64,000 bases of DNA from Chryseobacterium antibioticum (lineage in GTDB: Bacteria > Bacteroidota > Bacteroidia > Flavobacteriales > Weeksellaceae), in NCBI RefSeq assembly GCF_012927325.1, contig NZ_JABBGI010000001.1, forward strand, positions 186,001-250,000. Direction: 5' to 3'. Both the position numbers and the translations under genes were made by a program. The notes under the pieces are model-generated. The model was given only the letters and a program-made list of their open reading frames with translations, did not search any database and was not told the origin of the DNA. Of the stretch, positions 34,960-43,664 are shown in pieces (position 1 is the first letter of the stretch; every line of letters starts with the position of its first letter).

Positions 34960-35769
34960 ATGGGTTTATTTTCATTCAAAAAAAAGAAACCGCCGGTCAT
35001 CGGCCTTACGCTTTCCGGTGGAGGAATGCGCGGAATTGCCCATATCGCGGTACTGAAAGCCCTGGAAGAATACAACCTGAAACCTCATATTATTTCCGGA
35101 ACCAGTGCCGGTTCTATTGTGGGAGCTTTCTATTCTTTCGGAAAATCACCAGATGAGATGATGGAGATCGTGAAACATACTACGTTTTTTTCAAGGTCTT
35201 ACCTGAAACTCTCTAAGAATGGCCTTTTCAGCCCAAATTTCATCTTAAAACTCTTGACCGATCATTTTCCTGAGAATGATTTTAAGATCCTGAAAATCCC
35301 TGTTTACGTTACCGCTACGGAAATGACCCACGGAATTGTGGATTTCTTTTCAGAAGGAGAACTTTTCGGACCTCTTCTGGCTTCATCAAGCGTTCCGTTC
35401 ATTCTGCCCCCTGTAAGAATAGGTGAAAAAATATATGTTGACGGAGGTGTTCTGGATAACCTTCCTATAGAACCTATTATTGACAAATGTGATTTCTTAA
35501 TTGCTTCCCACGTCAATTCCATAAGCTATGATGAACTGAAAAAGATGAGCCTTATGAAAGAATTCGACAGGATTCTCCATTTAGCTATTGCCAAATCCGT
35601 TTATTCCAAAGCGAAATCCTGTGATATTTTTTTAGATCCGCCCAAAATGACGAAATTCAGTTTATTCAGCAAGAAAAACCTTGACATTATGTTTCAGGAA
35701 GTCTACGAATACACCTGTGAAGAACTTGAAAGTAAGGGATATACCAAGGGCATGACTGTAGGGGAATAA
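34960..35769 (+). CDS. Patatin-like phospholipase
   Basis: 269 aa. Oxyanion motif SGGGMRGIAH (about 19-28), the nucleophile GTSAGS with Ser49, and the Asp of the Ser-Asp dyad in YVDGGVLDNLP (about 160-170). No signal peptide and a basic N-terminus (FSFKKKKPP), so probably cytoplasmic, of the RssA/YlbK type rather than a secreted toxin. 70 bp downstream of the hydrolase gene. Confidence 0.9.
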   Translation: MGLFSFKKKKPPVIGLTLSGGGMRGIAHIAVLKALEEYNLKPHIISGTSAGSIVGAFYSFGKSPDEMMEIVKHTTFFSRSYLKLSKNGLFSPNFILKLLTDHFPENDFKILKIPVYVTATEMTHGIVDFFSEGELFGPLLASSSVPFILPPVRIGEKIYVDGGVLDNLPIEPIIDKCDFLIASHVNSISYDELKKMSLMKEFDRILHLAIAKSVYSKAKSCDIFLDPPKMTKFSLFSKKNLDIMFQEVYEYTCEELESKGYTKGMTVGE

Positions 35770-35853
35770 AGGGTTGAGCATGTGTAATACATTGATGGAA
35801 TCATTAATCTTTACATTTCAATGCGCCCTTTTTTCAATTTTCCTATTCATTAG

Positions 35854-36858
35854 TTAAACTTCCTCCGCTTCTATTCTTTTTTTAAAGGTTTCTATAGTAT
35901 CTGACAGAGACTCATCAGATTTCCCACCTGCTGCATTGATATGACCTCCTCCACTGAAATATTTTCTTGAGAACTGGTTCACATCCACATCATCTTTACT
36001 TCTGAAAGAGATTTTAATAAAATCATCATACAGATCTTCCATAAAGAAAGCGGCCATTTTTACACCTGCAATGCTCAATCCGTAGTTTACAAAACCTTCC
36101 GTATCACCTTTCTGAAAACCATATTCTTTAAGCTCATTTCTTGTAAGAGAAAGTACCGCTACTTTGCCATCGTTCACCACCTCTATTCTTCCTAATACCA
36201 GAGCAAGAAGATGAAGACGGGAAACCGTGTTCGTATCCCATGTATTTGAAGTGATGATGGAAGGATCAGCTCCTTTTTCTATCAGATTGGCGATAATACG
36301 GTGGGTAGTCGCGCTCGTAGAACGGAAACGGAAACCACCTGTATCCGTCATAATCCCGGTATAAAGGCATTCTGCAATATCCTGATTGACCAGATTTTCA
36401 TCCTCCATGGCTTCAATAAAATGATAAATCATCTGTGAAGTGGCCGGAATAACGGTATCAGAATACACAAAATCAAATTTTTCAGGCTGCTGGTGATGGT
36501 CAATAAGAATTTTCTTAGCCTTAGCTTTAGTAAGCCACTCACCTAATATTCCTATTCTTAAAGGAGCATTAAAATCAAGACAGAAGATCACATCTGCATT
36601 GCTGATCATCTCAAATGCATATTTTCTTTTATACTCTCCGATGATCACTTTTTTAGATTCCGGCATCCATTTCAGAAATTTCGGAAAATCATTCGGTACA
36701 ATTACTTCTGCAGGAATCCCCTTTGCTCTCAAATAATGTTTCAGCCCCAGACTGGAACCTATAGCATCTCCGTCCGGATTATAATGAGTAAGGATAACGA
36801 TCTTGTTTTCAGGCGTAAGTAGTGTACTGATATCTAAAAGTTCTGCTGGTGTAAACAT
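35854..36858 (-). CDS. DHH family phosphoesterase (NrnA-like oligoribonuclease/pAp phosphatase)
   Basis: 334 aa. NPDGDAIGSSLGL (about 27-39) and ILIDHHQQ (DHH at about 119) are the DHH-domain metal sites; the DHHA1 C-terminal domain ends in the GGGHINAAGG motif (about 305-314). NrnA-type enzymes degrade short RNAs and dephosphorylate pAp; c-di-AMP breakdown products are another known substrate in this family. Stands alone, divergent from rpmH. Confidence 0.9.
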   Translation of the reverse strand: MFTPAELLDISTLLTPENKIVILTHYNPDGDAIGSSLGLKHYLRAKGIPAEVIVPNDFPKFLKWMPESKKVIIGEYKRKYAFEMISNADVIFCLDFNAPLRIGILGEWLTKAKAKKILIDHHQQPEKFDFVYSDTVIPATSQMIYHFIEAMEDENLVNQDIAECLYTGIMTDTGGFRFRSTSATTHRIIANLIEKGADPSIITSNTWDTNTVSRLHLLALVLGRIEVVNDGKVAVLSLTRNELKEYGFQKGDTEGFVNYGLSIAGVKMAAFFMEDLYDDFIKISFRSKDDVDVNQFSRKYFSGGGHINAAGGKSDESLSDTIETFKKRIEAEEV

Positions 36859-37017
36859 CGTGTGTTTATTTTTCTTTAAATTTGAGTTTTCAAAGATAGA
36901 GCTTTTAAATAAATCATTTCAATATAATTTCCACACCCGGATTTCATTTCCACCTGCGGGTTATATAGATTAGGATGAAAAATATTTCAAATATTTTCTA
37001 AAAAAGATTATTAAACA

Positions 37018-37048
37018 TTTGTAACTTTTAAAAATTTCTATATCTTTG
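37018..37048 (+). promoter_or_regulatory. Promoter of rpmH
   Basis: TTTG at 37018-37021 and TATCTTTG at 37041-37048 with a 19-base spacer: a textbook Bacteroidetes housekeeping promoter. Confidence 0.85.
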
Positions 37049-37092
37049 CAACCTGAAAATTAATAGATTAATTACGATTTAAATATATAGTA

Positions 37093-37251
37093 ATGAGTAA
37101 AAGAACATTCCAGCCATCAGAAAGAAAAAAAAGAAACAAACACGGTTTCAGAGAAAGAATGTCTACGCCAAACGGTAGAAGAGTTTTGGCAGCAAGAAGA
37201 GCTAAAGGCAGAAAGAGTTTAACTGTTAGTGCTGCGCGCGCTAAGAGATAA
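37093..37251 (+). CDS. rpmH: 50S ribosomal protein L34
   Basis: 52 aa: starts [20 protein letters not shown] and ends in a very basic tail ([18 protein letters not shown]), the near-invariant L34 sequence of Bacteroidetes. A component of the large ribosomal subunit. The promoter at 37018-37048 and the terminator at 37277-37308 make it a single-gene unit. The neighbouring rnpA and dnaA found next to rpmH in many phyla are absent here. Confidence 0.97.
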   Translation: MSKRTFQPSERKKRNKHGFRERMSTPNGRRVLAARRAKGRKSLTVSAARAKR

Positions 37252-37276
37252 TATCTCGAATTATCATATACAGATC

Positions 37277-37308
37277 ATGCTTGAAAAGAAGTTTTTCAGG
37301 CATTTTTT
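37277..37308 (+). terminator. Terminator of rpmH
   Basis: 11-bp stem ATGCTTGAAAA (37277-37287) with TTTTCAGGCAT (37293-37303), one G-T pair, followed by six T. Confidence 0.85.
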
Positions 37309-37406
37309 GTTGTTAAAATTTCCTAAAGTTTAGGTTTTTTAAGCTTCTTTTTTCTATTTTTAAGATCTGAAAAAATATTTTAGAAATAGCACGATAAAAT
37401 TGAATT

Positions 37407-38117
37407 ATGCCGCATACAAATATCTCCGGAGATAATATTATAAGTTTACAGCACGCAAAAATTGCGCAAAAAAACTTCACTGTTCTTTCTGACGTTAATC
37501 TTAACATCAAAAAAGGCAGATTCTGCTACCTTATCGGAAAGACAGGTTCCGGAAAAAGTTCACTTCTGAAAACGCTTTACGGACACATCCCTTTAGCATC
37601 AGGACACGGAGCTGTAGTAGGTTTTGAACTGGCTAAACTGAGACCTTCAGACATTCCTAACCTGAGAAGAAAATTAGGAATCGTATTCCAGGATTTCCAA
37701 CTTCTTTCTGACAGAACCGTTGAGAAAAACCTGAAATTTGTTCTTGAAGCAACAGGCTGGAACGATAAAGTAAAAATGGAGGACCGCATCAACGAAGTGT
37801 TGGGAAGTGTAAACATGAAAAGTAAAAAGCACAAGATGCCGCATGAACTTTCCGGAGGAGAGCAGCAACGTGTCGCTATTGCCAGAGCTTTACTCAACCA
37901 CCCAGACCTTATCTTAGCCGATGAGCCCACAGGAAACCTTGACCCGGAAACATCCAATGAAATCATGACCCTTCTAAAGCAGGTAGCCCTTGAAAATGGA
38001 GCCGCTGTAGTAATGGCAACACATGACTACCATATGATCCAGAACTTCCCGGGAGAAGCGATCAGATGTGAAGATGGAAAAGTTTCAGTACTGGATACGG
38101 CTGAACTATTTGAGTAA
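37407..38117 (+). CDS. ftsE: Cell division ABC ATPase FtsE
   Basis: 236 aa. Walker [10 protein letters not shown] (about 48-56), Q-loop VFQDFQLL, signature [16 protein letters not shown], Walker [14 protein letters not shown] and switch His in MATHDYHMI. The [20 protein letters not shown] segment is typical of FtsE, which with FtsX activates peptidoglycan hydrolases at the septum. ftsX is not adjacent, which is common in Bacteroidetes. The LolD family is similar, so a small doubt remains. Confidence 0.82.
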   Translation: MPHTNISGDNIISLQHAKIAQKNFTVLSDVNLNIKKGRFCYLIGKTGSGKSSLLKTLYGHIPLASGHGAVVGFELAKLRPSDIPNLRRKLGIVFQDFQLLSDRTVEKNLKFVLEATGWNDKVKMEDRINEVLGSVNMKSKKHKMPHELSGGEQQRVAIARALLNHPDLILADEPTGNLDPETSNEIMTLLKQVALENGAAVVMATHDYHMIQNFPGEAIRCEDGKVSVLDTAELFE

Positions 38118-38198
38118 GAGTAAAGAGTTTAAAGAATTAGTAATCAAAAGATAAGCTGAAACTTAATCATCTAACTTCTAATCTCTAGCTTCTAAATT

Positions 38199-38894
38199 CT
38201 ATTTTTTAAAGATATGAAACTCCTTTGTGAGTTCAAGATATGAGTCCGAGTATTGTCTCGGACTTTTTTCTATAACAAAATCAGATTCTTCAACCGGTAT
38301 TTCTCCTGATGAAAATTCAAGAACTACTCTTTTTGTTTTTGAATTTTCAATTCCTTTAATATGAACTCTCCGCATCAGAAATAAGCTATTTTCTAAAGCC
38401 GTTTGAATAAAAACATCTCCAGCCTCGGCAGGAATAATAACCGACAAAACACCATCATCTGACAGTAGTTTTCCAGAAGATTCAATAAGTTGCTGAAAGT
38501 TCAGTTCCACGGTTTGACGTGCAATTTTGTCTTTATCTGAAGGAGATTCTTCAAAATAAGGGGGATTTGAAACAATCAGATCAAATTTCGTCTCTGTTTC
38601 AAAAGTTTTAAGATCCTGATGAATATTTTTCAGTCGTACATGAAAAGGTGAATGTTCAAAATTTCTTTGGGTAAGCAAAGCTGCCTCTTCATTGATATCA
38701 AGACCCAGAAAAAATGCCCGGGTATTTCTTTGAGCAAGCATTAATGAGATCAAGCCAGTTCCTGTTCCTACTTCCAAAACTCGCGAAGCATTGACCACAT
38801 TGGCTAAAACACCAAGCAATACTCCATCCGTGCCTACACGGAAGACGTCTTTTGACTGCTGAATTTCAAAATATTTAAACTTAAAAGGCTTCAC
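38199..38894 (-). CDS. tRNA1(Val) (adenine(37)-N6)-methyltransferase
   Basis: 231 aa, YfiC/TrmN6-type. RVGTDGVLLGVLANV then VLEVGTGTGLISLMLAQ form the SAM site, and LIVSNPPYFEES (about 108-119) carries the NPPY catalytic motif of adenine N6-methyltransferases. The N-terminal FKFKYFEIQQSKDVFRVGTD is characteristic of this family. Its start overlaps the histidine kinase stop by one base, indicating coupling. Confidence 0.88.
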   Translation of the reverse strand: MKPFKFKYFEIQQSKDVFRVGTDGVLLGVLANVVNASRVLEVGTGTGLISLMLAQRNTRAFFLGLDINEEAALLTQRNFEHSPFHVRLKNIHQDLKTFETETKFDLIVSNPPYFEESPSDKDKIARQTVELNFQQLIESSGKLLSDDGVLSVIIPAEAGDVFIQTALENSLFLMRRVHIKGIENSKTKRVVLEFSSGEIPVEESDFVIEKSPRQYSDSYLELTKEFHIFKK

Positions 38895-40348
38895 TATAAA
38901 TTGGTAGGCAGTGTAATAGTAAATGTAGACCCCTTCCCTACTTCTGATTTCACAGCAATCTCACCTTTGTAATCCTCGATCATTTTTCTGACCATAGAAA
39001 GACCAAGTCCCATTCCACTGTTTTTAGAGGTAAAATTAGGTTCAAATATTCTTTCGTACATATTTTCCGGAATCCCGATTCCGTTATCCTGTACAGAAAT
39101 CATCACCCTTCTCTGATGCTGTTCCACATCTACATTGATGATCAGTTTGCGCTCATCACTTTGCGCCTGTTTTGCATTGGTTACAAGGTTGGTAATGATC
39201 CTGGACAGATAAATCCGGTCCATATTGATCATGATGTTCCCTTTATTGGAATGCATAAAAATACTGTCATCATTGAAAACACGCAGAATATCTTCAACTT
39301 CGGTATTGAGGTTAATGACCTCATTATTTTTTTCCGGAAGTTTTGCAAATTCCGAGAAAGCTGAAGCAACAGTAGCAATCAGGTCGATCTGATCTACCAT
39401 GGTTTTACTCATCTGCTTTACTCTTTCTCTGATATTCGGATCTTCAGGATCAAATTTTCTTTCAAAATTCTGAATGGTAAGCTTCATTGGGGTAAGCGGA
39501 TTCTTCACTTCGTGAGCTACCTGCTTTGCCATTTCCCTCCAGGCCTCTTCAGATGCTTTGAATCTAAGTCTTTCTTTCTGGTCCTGAATCTGTAGGATCA
39601 TTCTGTTATAAGCTCTAGCCAAGGCATTAAGCTCATCATTTTTATAATATCTGATCGGGCGCATTTCATTTTCAAATAATGTAATACGGGTGATCATATC
39701 AGAAAATTTAGTGATATTTTTCGCTAGGCTGTTAGAAGTTACCCAGCTTATCCAGATACTGAACAGAATAAGAAAAATATCTACCAAAAGAATATACTTG
39801 ATATACTGGTGAAGAACATCCAGATAGGCGGATTCATTGTGATACAAAGGAATATATACGATCCCTATAGGTTCCAGCTCATTGTTTTTCAAAAGCAGAT
39901 AAGATGAAGTACGTCCTGCATCTTTGGTCTTGTCGTATCCTCTGATATCAACTCTGGAATCAGTGGCCAGAATTTTATTAACAATATTGATAGGAATTGT
40001 TTTCTGATCGATCAGACTTTCATCTTTATTGGAAAGAAGGTAACTTCCTTTCAGATCATAGATCACAATATCGTGCTGGTTGATATCTGCTATTTCAAAA
40101 ATCTTATTTCCCAATACGTTTGGTAGATCCTCTGTCTCTACAAGAGTTCGGCTAACCGCATAATCGAGATATCTCATCACAGCATTGGTCTTCTCCTGCA
40201 TATCAATATTACTCTGCTGCAGAGAATTATTCCTTAAGACAAAATAGGGAACCAGCGATGTGGCAACAACACTTAAAAAACATACGAGTAGGAATCCGAA
40301 AAACACGCGGTTCCTTAAGCTGTATCCTTTGTATTTACTTATTGGCAT
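38894..40348 (-). CDS. Sensor histidine kinase with HAMP domain
   Basis: 484 aa. A first membrane helix (about 14-34), an extracytoplasmic sensor domain (about 35-165), a second helix (about 170-190), a HAMP linker, then HisKA with AHEVKNPLTPMKLTIQNFER (phospho-His near 279) and HATPase_c with ITNLVTNAKQAQ (N box), VQDNGIGIPENMYERIFEP and GMGLGLSMVRKMIEDYKG. Similar to NtrY-type kinases in the kinase core. No response regulator gene is next to it; it is sandwiched between ribE and the tRNA methyltransferase. The signal sensed is unknown. Confidence 0.9.
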   Translation of the reverse strand: MPISKYKGYSLRNRVFFGFLLVCFLSVVATSLVPYFVLRNNSLQQSNIDMQEKTNAVMRYLDYAVSRTLVETEDLPNVLGNKIFEIADINQHDIVIYDLKGSYLLSNKDESLIDQKTIPINIVNKILATDSRVDIRGYDKTKDAGRTSSYLLLKNNELEPIGIVYIPLYHNESAYLDVLHQYIKYILLVDIFLILFSIWISWVTSNSLAKNITKFSDMITRITLFENEMRPIRYYKNDELNALARAYNRMILQIQDQKERLRFKASEEAWREMAKQVAHEVKNPLTPMKLTIQNFERKFDPEDPNIRERVKQMSKTMVDQIDLIATVASAFSEFAKLPEKNNEVINLNTEVEDILRVFNDDSIFMHSNKGNIMINMDRIYLSRIITNLVTNAKQAQSDERKLIINVDVEQHQRRVMISVQDNGIGIPENMYERIFEPNFTSKNSGMGLGLSMVRKMIEDYKGEIAVKSEVGKGSTFTITLPTNL

Positions 40349-40349
40349 C

Positions 40350-40934
40350 CTACTTTTTAATTAACCTAGCAATATACTTACCAATGATGTCAAATTCTAA
40401 ATTTACTTTGTCTCCGATTTTCAGATGCTGCATATTGGTAAATTCCCAGGTATACGGAATAATAGCAACGGAAAACTGGGTGTCTTCGCTTTTTGCTACA
40501 GTAAGACTAATTCCGTTCACCGTAATGGATCCTTGTGGAACAGTTACGAAATTACCGTCATCTTCATACTTAACCGTAATAAAGTAACTTCCGTCTTTAT
40601 TTTCTATACCAGCCACTTCCCCGGTCTTGTCAACATGCCCCTGCACAATATGTCCATCTAACCTTCCATCCATTTTCATGCATCGTTCAAGGTTGACGAC
40701 TGTACCAACATCCCATTTTCCAAGATTGGTCTTTTCTAATGTTTCATTGATTGCCGTTACTACATATTGATTGTTTTTAATCTCAACAACCGTCAGGCAA
40801 CATCCGTTATGAGCCAGGCTCTGGTCTATTTTTAATTCGCTGGTAAAAGGACATGTTAAGGTGAAATCTATGTTGCTTCCTTTTTCTTCAATCTTTTCAA
40901 TAACACCAACTGCTTCAATAATTCCTGTGAACAT
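40350..40934 (-). CDS. ribE: Riboflavin synthase, alpha subunit
   Basis: 194 aa built of two lumazine-binding repeats: repeat 1 starts MFTGIIEAVG and contains NGCCLTVVEI, and repeat 2 starts GHIVQGHVDKTG and contains VNGISLTVAKS. It dismutates two 6,7-dimethyl-8-ribityllumazine molecules into riboflavin; length is normal. The gene ends one base before the histidine kinase ATG. Its minus-strand promoter overlaps the pdxA promoter; no FMN riboswitch is seen in the 48-bp upstream gap. Confidence 0.93.
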   Translation of the reverse strand: MFTGIIEAVGVIEKIEEKGSNIDFTLTCPFTSELKIDQSLAHNGCCLTVVEIKNNQYVVTAINETLEKTNLGKWDVGTVVNLERCMKMDGRLDGHIVQGHVDKTGEVAGIENKDGSYFITVKYEDDGNFVTVPQGSITVNGISLTVAKSEDTQFSVAIIPYTWEFTNMQHLKIGDKVNLEFDIIGKYIARLIKK

Positions 40935-40946
40935 ATTATTTTTTGC

Positions 40947-40976
40947 TAAATTTGTAAATTATAATCTTCAAAGATA
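40947..40976. promoter_or_regulatory. Overlapping divergent promoters of ribE and pdxA
   Basis: TAAATTTG on + (40947-40954) faces pdxA, while TATCTTTG on minus (40969-40976) faces ribE. Each -7 box lies beyond the predicted start site of the other, so both start sites fall near 40961 and the two promoters must compete. Confidence 0.6.
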
Positions 40977-40982
40977 ATCAAA

Positions 40983-42074
40983 ATGAGCCCAAAAAACCAT
41001 AAAGTACGAGTAGGAATTTCAATCGGTGATTTTAACGGCATTGGCCCGGAAATCATCATGAAGTCTCTGAAAGACAAAACCATTACGGACTTTTTCACTC
41101 CGGTGATTTTTGGCTCGGGAAAGTTATTTACCTTCCAGAAAAATATTTTCAAGCTGAATCTTAATTTCAACTACGTCAACGAAGCTTCCCAGGCGCAGCC
41201 AGGAAAACTCAATATGGTAAACCTGACCAAGGACAATGTGAACGTAGAATTAGGAACCCCAACGGAAGAATCTACCCAAATGGCGATTGATTCTCTGGAA
41301 CTGGCTACTGAAGCCTTAATGAAAGGCGACATTGACGTTCTGGTTACAGCGCCCATCAATAAAGATGAAATGATGAAAATGGGCTTTAAGCATGCCGGAC
41401 ACACAGGATATTTTGAAGAAAAATTCAGTAAGAAAGGACTGATGTTCTTAGTTACTGAAGATCTGAAAGTAGCCGTTTCTACTCACCACATCCCGATTGC
41501 CAGCGTTGCAGAAAATATTTCCAAAGAAAAAATAAAAAAACAGATCAGAGCCCTGAATCAGACATTGATTGAAGATTTCTGCATTTCGAAACCTAAAATT
41601 GCCGTATTGGGATTGAACCCCCATGCAGGAGATGGCGGTGTGATTGGAAAAGAAGAAATTGAGATCATTGAACCGGCCATTAAAGAACTTTCAGATAATG
41701 GAACACTGGCTTTCGGGCCTTATCCTGCAGACAGCTTCTTCCAGCCAAATAAATATAAAAATTTCGATGCTGTTTTAGCTATGTATCACGACCAGGGGCT
41801 GGCTCCATTCAAAACATTAGCTTATGAAGAAGGGGTGAATTATACGGCCGGACTTCCCTTTATCAGAACCTCGCCGGACCACGGTGTTGCCTATGATATT
41901 GCTGGGAAAAACATTGCCGATGAACAGAGTTTTACAGAAGCCATCTTCACTGCTATTAAAATCTTCAAGAACAGAAGTGAATATAACGATCTGATGACCA
42001 ACCGTATGCAACCGAGAAAAGTATCTGTTGATAACGGAGTAGATGAGGATCTGCCGGATGAAAACGAGGCATAA
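40983..42074 (+). CDS. pdxA: 4-hydroxythreonine-4-phosphate dehydrogenase PdxA
   Basis: 363 aa. Oxidises 4-hydroxythreonine-4-phosphate in vitamin B6 synthesis. VGISIGDFNGIGPEII at the N-terminus, metal-binding His in KHAGHTGYF, GLNPHAGDGGVIGKEE, and AMYHDQGLAPFKTLAYEEGVNYTAGLPFIRTSPDHG are all standard PdxA motifs. The last 15 residues (GVDEDLPDENEA) are an acidic extension. Divergent from ribE. Confidence 0.95.
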   Translation: MSPKNHKVRVGISIGDFNGIGPEIIMKSLKDKTITDFFTPVIFGSGKLFTFQKNIFKLNLNFNYVNEASQAQPGKLNMVNLTKDNVNVELGTPTEESTQMAIDSLELATEALMKGDIDVLVTAPINKDEMMKMGFKHAGHTGYFEEKFSKKGLMFLVTEDLKVAVSTHHIPIASVAENISKEKIKKQIRALNQTLIEDFCISKPKIAVLGLNPHAGDGGVIGKEEIEIIEPAIKELSDNGTLAFGPYPADSFFQPNKYKNFDAVLAMYHDQGLAPFKTLAYEEGVNYTAGLPFIRTSPDHGVAYDIAGKNIADEQSFTEAIFTAIKIFKNRSEYNDLMTNRMQPRKVSVDNGVDEDLPDENEA

Positions 42075-42115
42075 TTCGTTAAAACAAATTTTAAATTAAT
42101 TTGTTATGGATTTTA

Positions 42116-42146
42116 TTTGTTATTATAAAAAAATTGCATATTTTTG
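42116..42146 (+). promoter_or_regulatory. Promoter of the DUF177-rpmF unit
   Basis: TTTG at 42116-42119 and TATTTTTG at 42139-42146 with a 19-base spacer. The ATG at 42159 is only 12 bases past the -7 box, so the leader is very short. Confidence 0.8.
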
Positions 42147-42158
42147 CACACTCATTTT

Positions 42159-42695
42159 ATGGACAAGTTAAGAAACTATGACGTAAGCTTTTCCGGACTC
42201 AAAAACGGAAAGCACGTGTTCAAATTTGAGATAGATAATACGTTCTTTCAATTATTTGACACTGAACAGGAATTTACAAATCCTAAAATAGTAGCCGATG
42301 TTTTTCTTGAAAAACATACTACCTTTTTAGAATTTGAGATCAAAGTAGACGGGACAGTAGAACTCATTTGTGATCTCACGAATGATGAATTCGAGCATCC
42401 TATTGAAAACGAGATTGGAATTTTGGTACATTTTGGTGAAGAATATGACGACAGCAATGAAGATGTCATTACTATTCCAGCCTCAGATCATGCATTCAAT
42501 GTGGCACAACTGATCTACGAAAATGTACAGCTTTCTATACCGATGAAAAAAATTTCACCGAATGTAAGCGATGAAGATCTTGAGATTCTAAACAGGTTCA
42601 GTCCAAAAGATATTGAAGAACCTGAAGAGGAAGAAGAGAAACATGAAAGCGACCCGAGATGGGAAGCGCTGAGAAAGTTAAAAGACAATAATTAA
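42159..42695 (+). CDS. DUF177/YceD family protein
   Basis: 178 aa from the ATG at 42159; the TTG extension upstream overlaps the promoter and is rejected. VELICDLTNDEFEHPIENEI corresponds to the YceD region (normally a Cys-x-x-C pair; only one Cys is present here), and the acidic C-terminal part has NVAQLIYENVQLSIPMKK and DPRWEALRKLKD, the conserved DUF177 ending. YceD genes precede rpmF in most bacteria and are linked to 23S rRNA or large-subunit assembly. Confidence 0.88.
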   Translation: MDKLRNYDVSFSGLKNGKHVFKFEIDNTFFQLFDTEQEFTNPKIVADVFLEKHTTFLEFEIKVDGTVELICDLTNDEFEHPIENEIGILVHFGEEYDDSNEDVITIPASDHAFNVAQLIYENVQLSIPMKKISPNVSDEDLEILNRFSPKDIEEPEEEEEKHESDPRWEALRKLKDNN

Positions 42696-42761
42696 ATAAA
42701 ATAATTTAAATATGATGAGATGATGAATCTCATCGCTCATCAATTAAAAAAGTTATTCAAA

Positions 42762-42965
42762 ATGGCACATCCTAAGAGAAGACAGTCGTCCACAAGAAGA
42801 GATAAGAGAAGAACTCATTATAAAGCAGTAGTTCCTCAATTAGCGAAAGATGCAACAACTGGTGAACTTCACCTTTACCACAGAGCTCACTGGCATGAAG
42901 GAAAACTTTACTACAGAGGTAAAGTAGTATTGGAAAAAGAAGTAGCAACTACAGAAGAAAACTAA
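42762..42965 (+). CDS. rpmF: 50S ribosomal protein L32
   Basis: 67 aa. The start at [20 protein letters not shown] is the invariant L32 beginning; the 14 codons of open frame before it are not part of the protein. The zinc-ribbon Cys residues found in some L32 are absent (Cys-minus type). Cotranscribed with DUF177, 66 bp upstream, and ended by a terminator before accB. Confidence 0.95.
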   Translation: MAHPKRRQSSTRRDKRRTHYKAVVPQLAKDATTGELHLYHRAHWHEGKLYYRGKVVLEKEVATTEEN

Positions 42966-43000
42966 GAGTCGCTTTTCACTGAAAAGCCTCATTTTAATAC

Positions 43001-43038
43001 AAAAACCGCCCAATTTTGATAAAATCGGGCGGTTTTTT
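43001..43038 (+). terminator. Terminator of rpmF
   Basis: AAAACCGCCCAATTTT folds with AAAATCGGGCGGTTTT (CCGCCC/GGGCGG core), followed by T6. Its T run also supplies the -33 TTTG of the accB promoter. Confidence 0.85.
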
Positions 43039-43068
43039 GTTGTTTTTTATGTTTTTTTGGTATCTTTG
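43036..43068 (+). promoter_or_regulatory. Promoter of accB-accC
   Basis: TTTG at 43036-43039 (inside the rpmF terminator tail) and TATCTTTG at 43061-43068, spacer 21 bases, 23 bases before the accB ATG. Confidence 0.65.
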
Positions 43069-43091
43069 GGACAAAATCAAATATCAAATTT

Positions 43092-43571
43092 ATGGACATT
43101 AAAGACATACAAAATCTTATCAAGTTTGTATCTAAGGCTGAAGTTTCAGAAGTAAAATACAAAACTAAAGATTTCGAAATCACTATTAAAACTCCATTAG
43201 CCGGTAGCGATGCGGTTTATGCACAACCAGCAGTTTACCATACAGCTCCTCAGGCTGCAGCAGCTCCAGCTCATGTAGCAGCTCCGGCGGCTCCTGCTGA
43301 AAAAGCTGAACCCGTATCTGATGACAGCAAATATGTTACGATTAAGTCTCCAATGATTGGGACTTTCTACAGAAAGCCATCTCCGGATAAAGATGTATTC
43401 GTAAACGTAGGCGACGAGGTTTCTATAGGAAAAGTAGTTTGTGTAATCGAAGCAATGAAGTTATTCAACCAGATCGATTCTGAGATCAGCGGAAAAATCG
43501 TGAAGATCTTGGTAGATGATGCTACTCCGGTAGAATACGATCAGCCTTTATTCTTAGTAGATCCATCTTAA
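43092..43571 (+). CDS. accB: Biotin carboxyl carrier protein of acetyl-CoA carboxylase
   Basis: 159 aa. An N-terminal helical part (KDIQNLIKFVSKAEVSEVKY) is joined by an Ala/Pro-rich hinge (about 55-75) to the biotinyl domain, with biotinylated Lys in the EAMKLFN motif (about 122). It carries CO2 between AccC and the carboxyltransferase AccAD in the first step of fatty acid synthesis. accC follows 93 bp downstream. Confidence 0.96.
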   Translation: MDIKDIQNLIKFVSKAEVSEVKYKTKDFEITIKTPLAGSDAVYAQPAVYHTAPQAAAAPAHVAAPAAPAEKAEPVSDDSKYVTIKSPMIGTFYRKPSPDKDVFVNVGDEVSIGKVVCVIEAMKLFNQIDSEISGKIVKILVDDATPVEYDQPLFLVDPS

Positions 43572-43664
43572 GGAATTTTAGATGAAAGATTATAAATTTT
43601 AGATGAATCCTTTTCATTTAAAATAATTTAAAATTCAAAATTTATAATTTAAAATTTCGGAGAG

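Noticed and set aside
40935..40949. FMN riboswitch before ribE
   Set aside because: The 48-bp gap is too short and lacks the conserved RFN element.
43572..43664. AATTTAAAATT repeats between accB and accC as a separate promoter
   Set aside because: Low-complexity AT sequence without TAnnTTTG.
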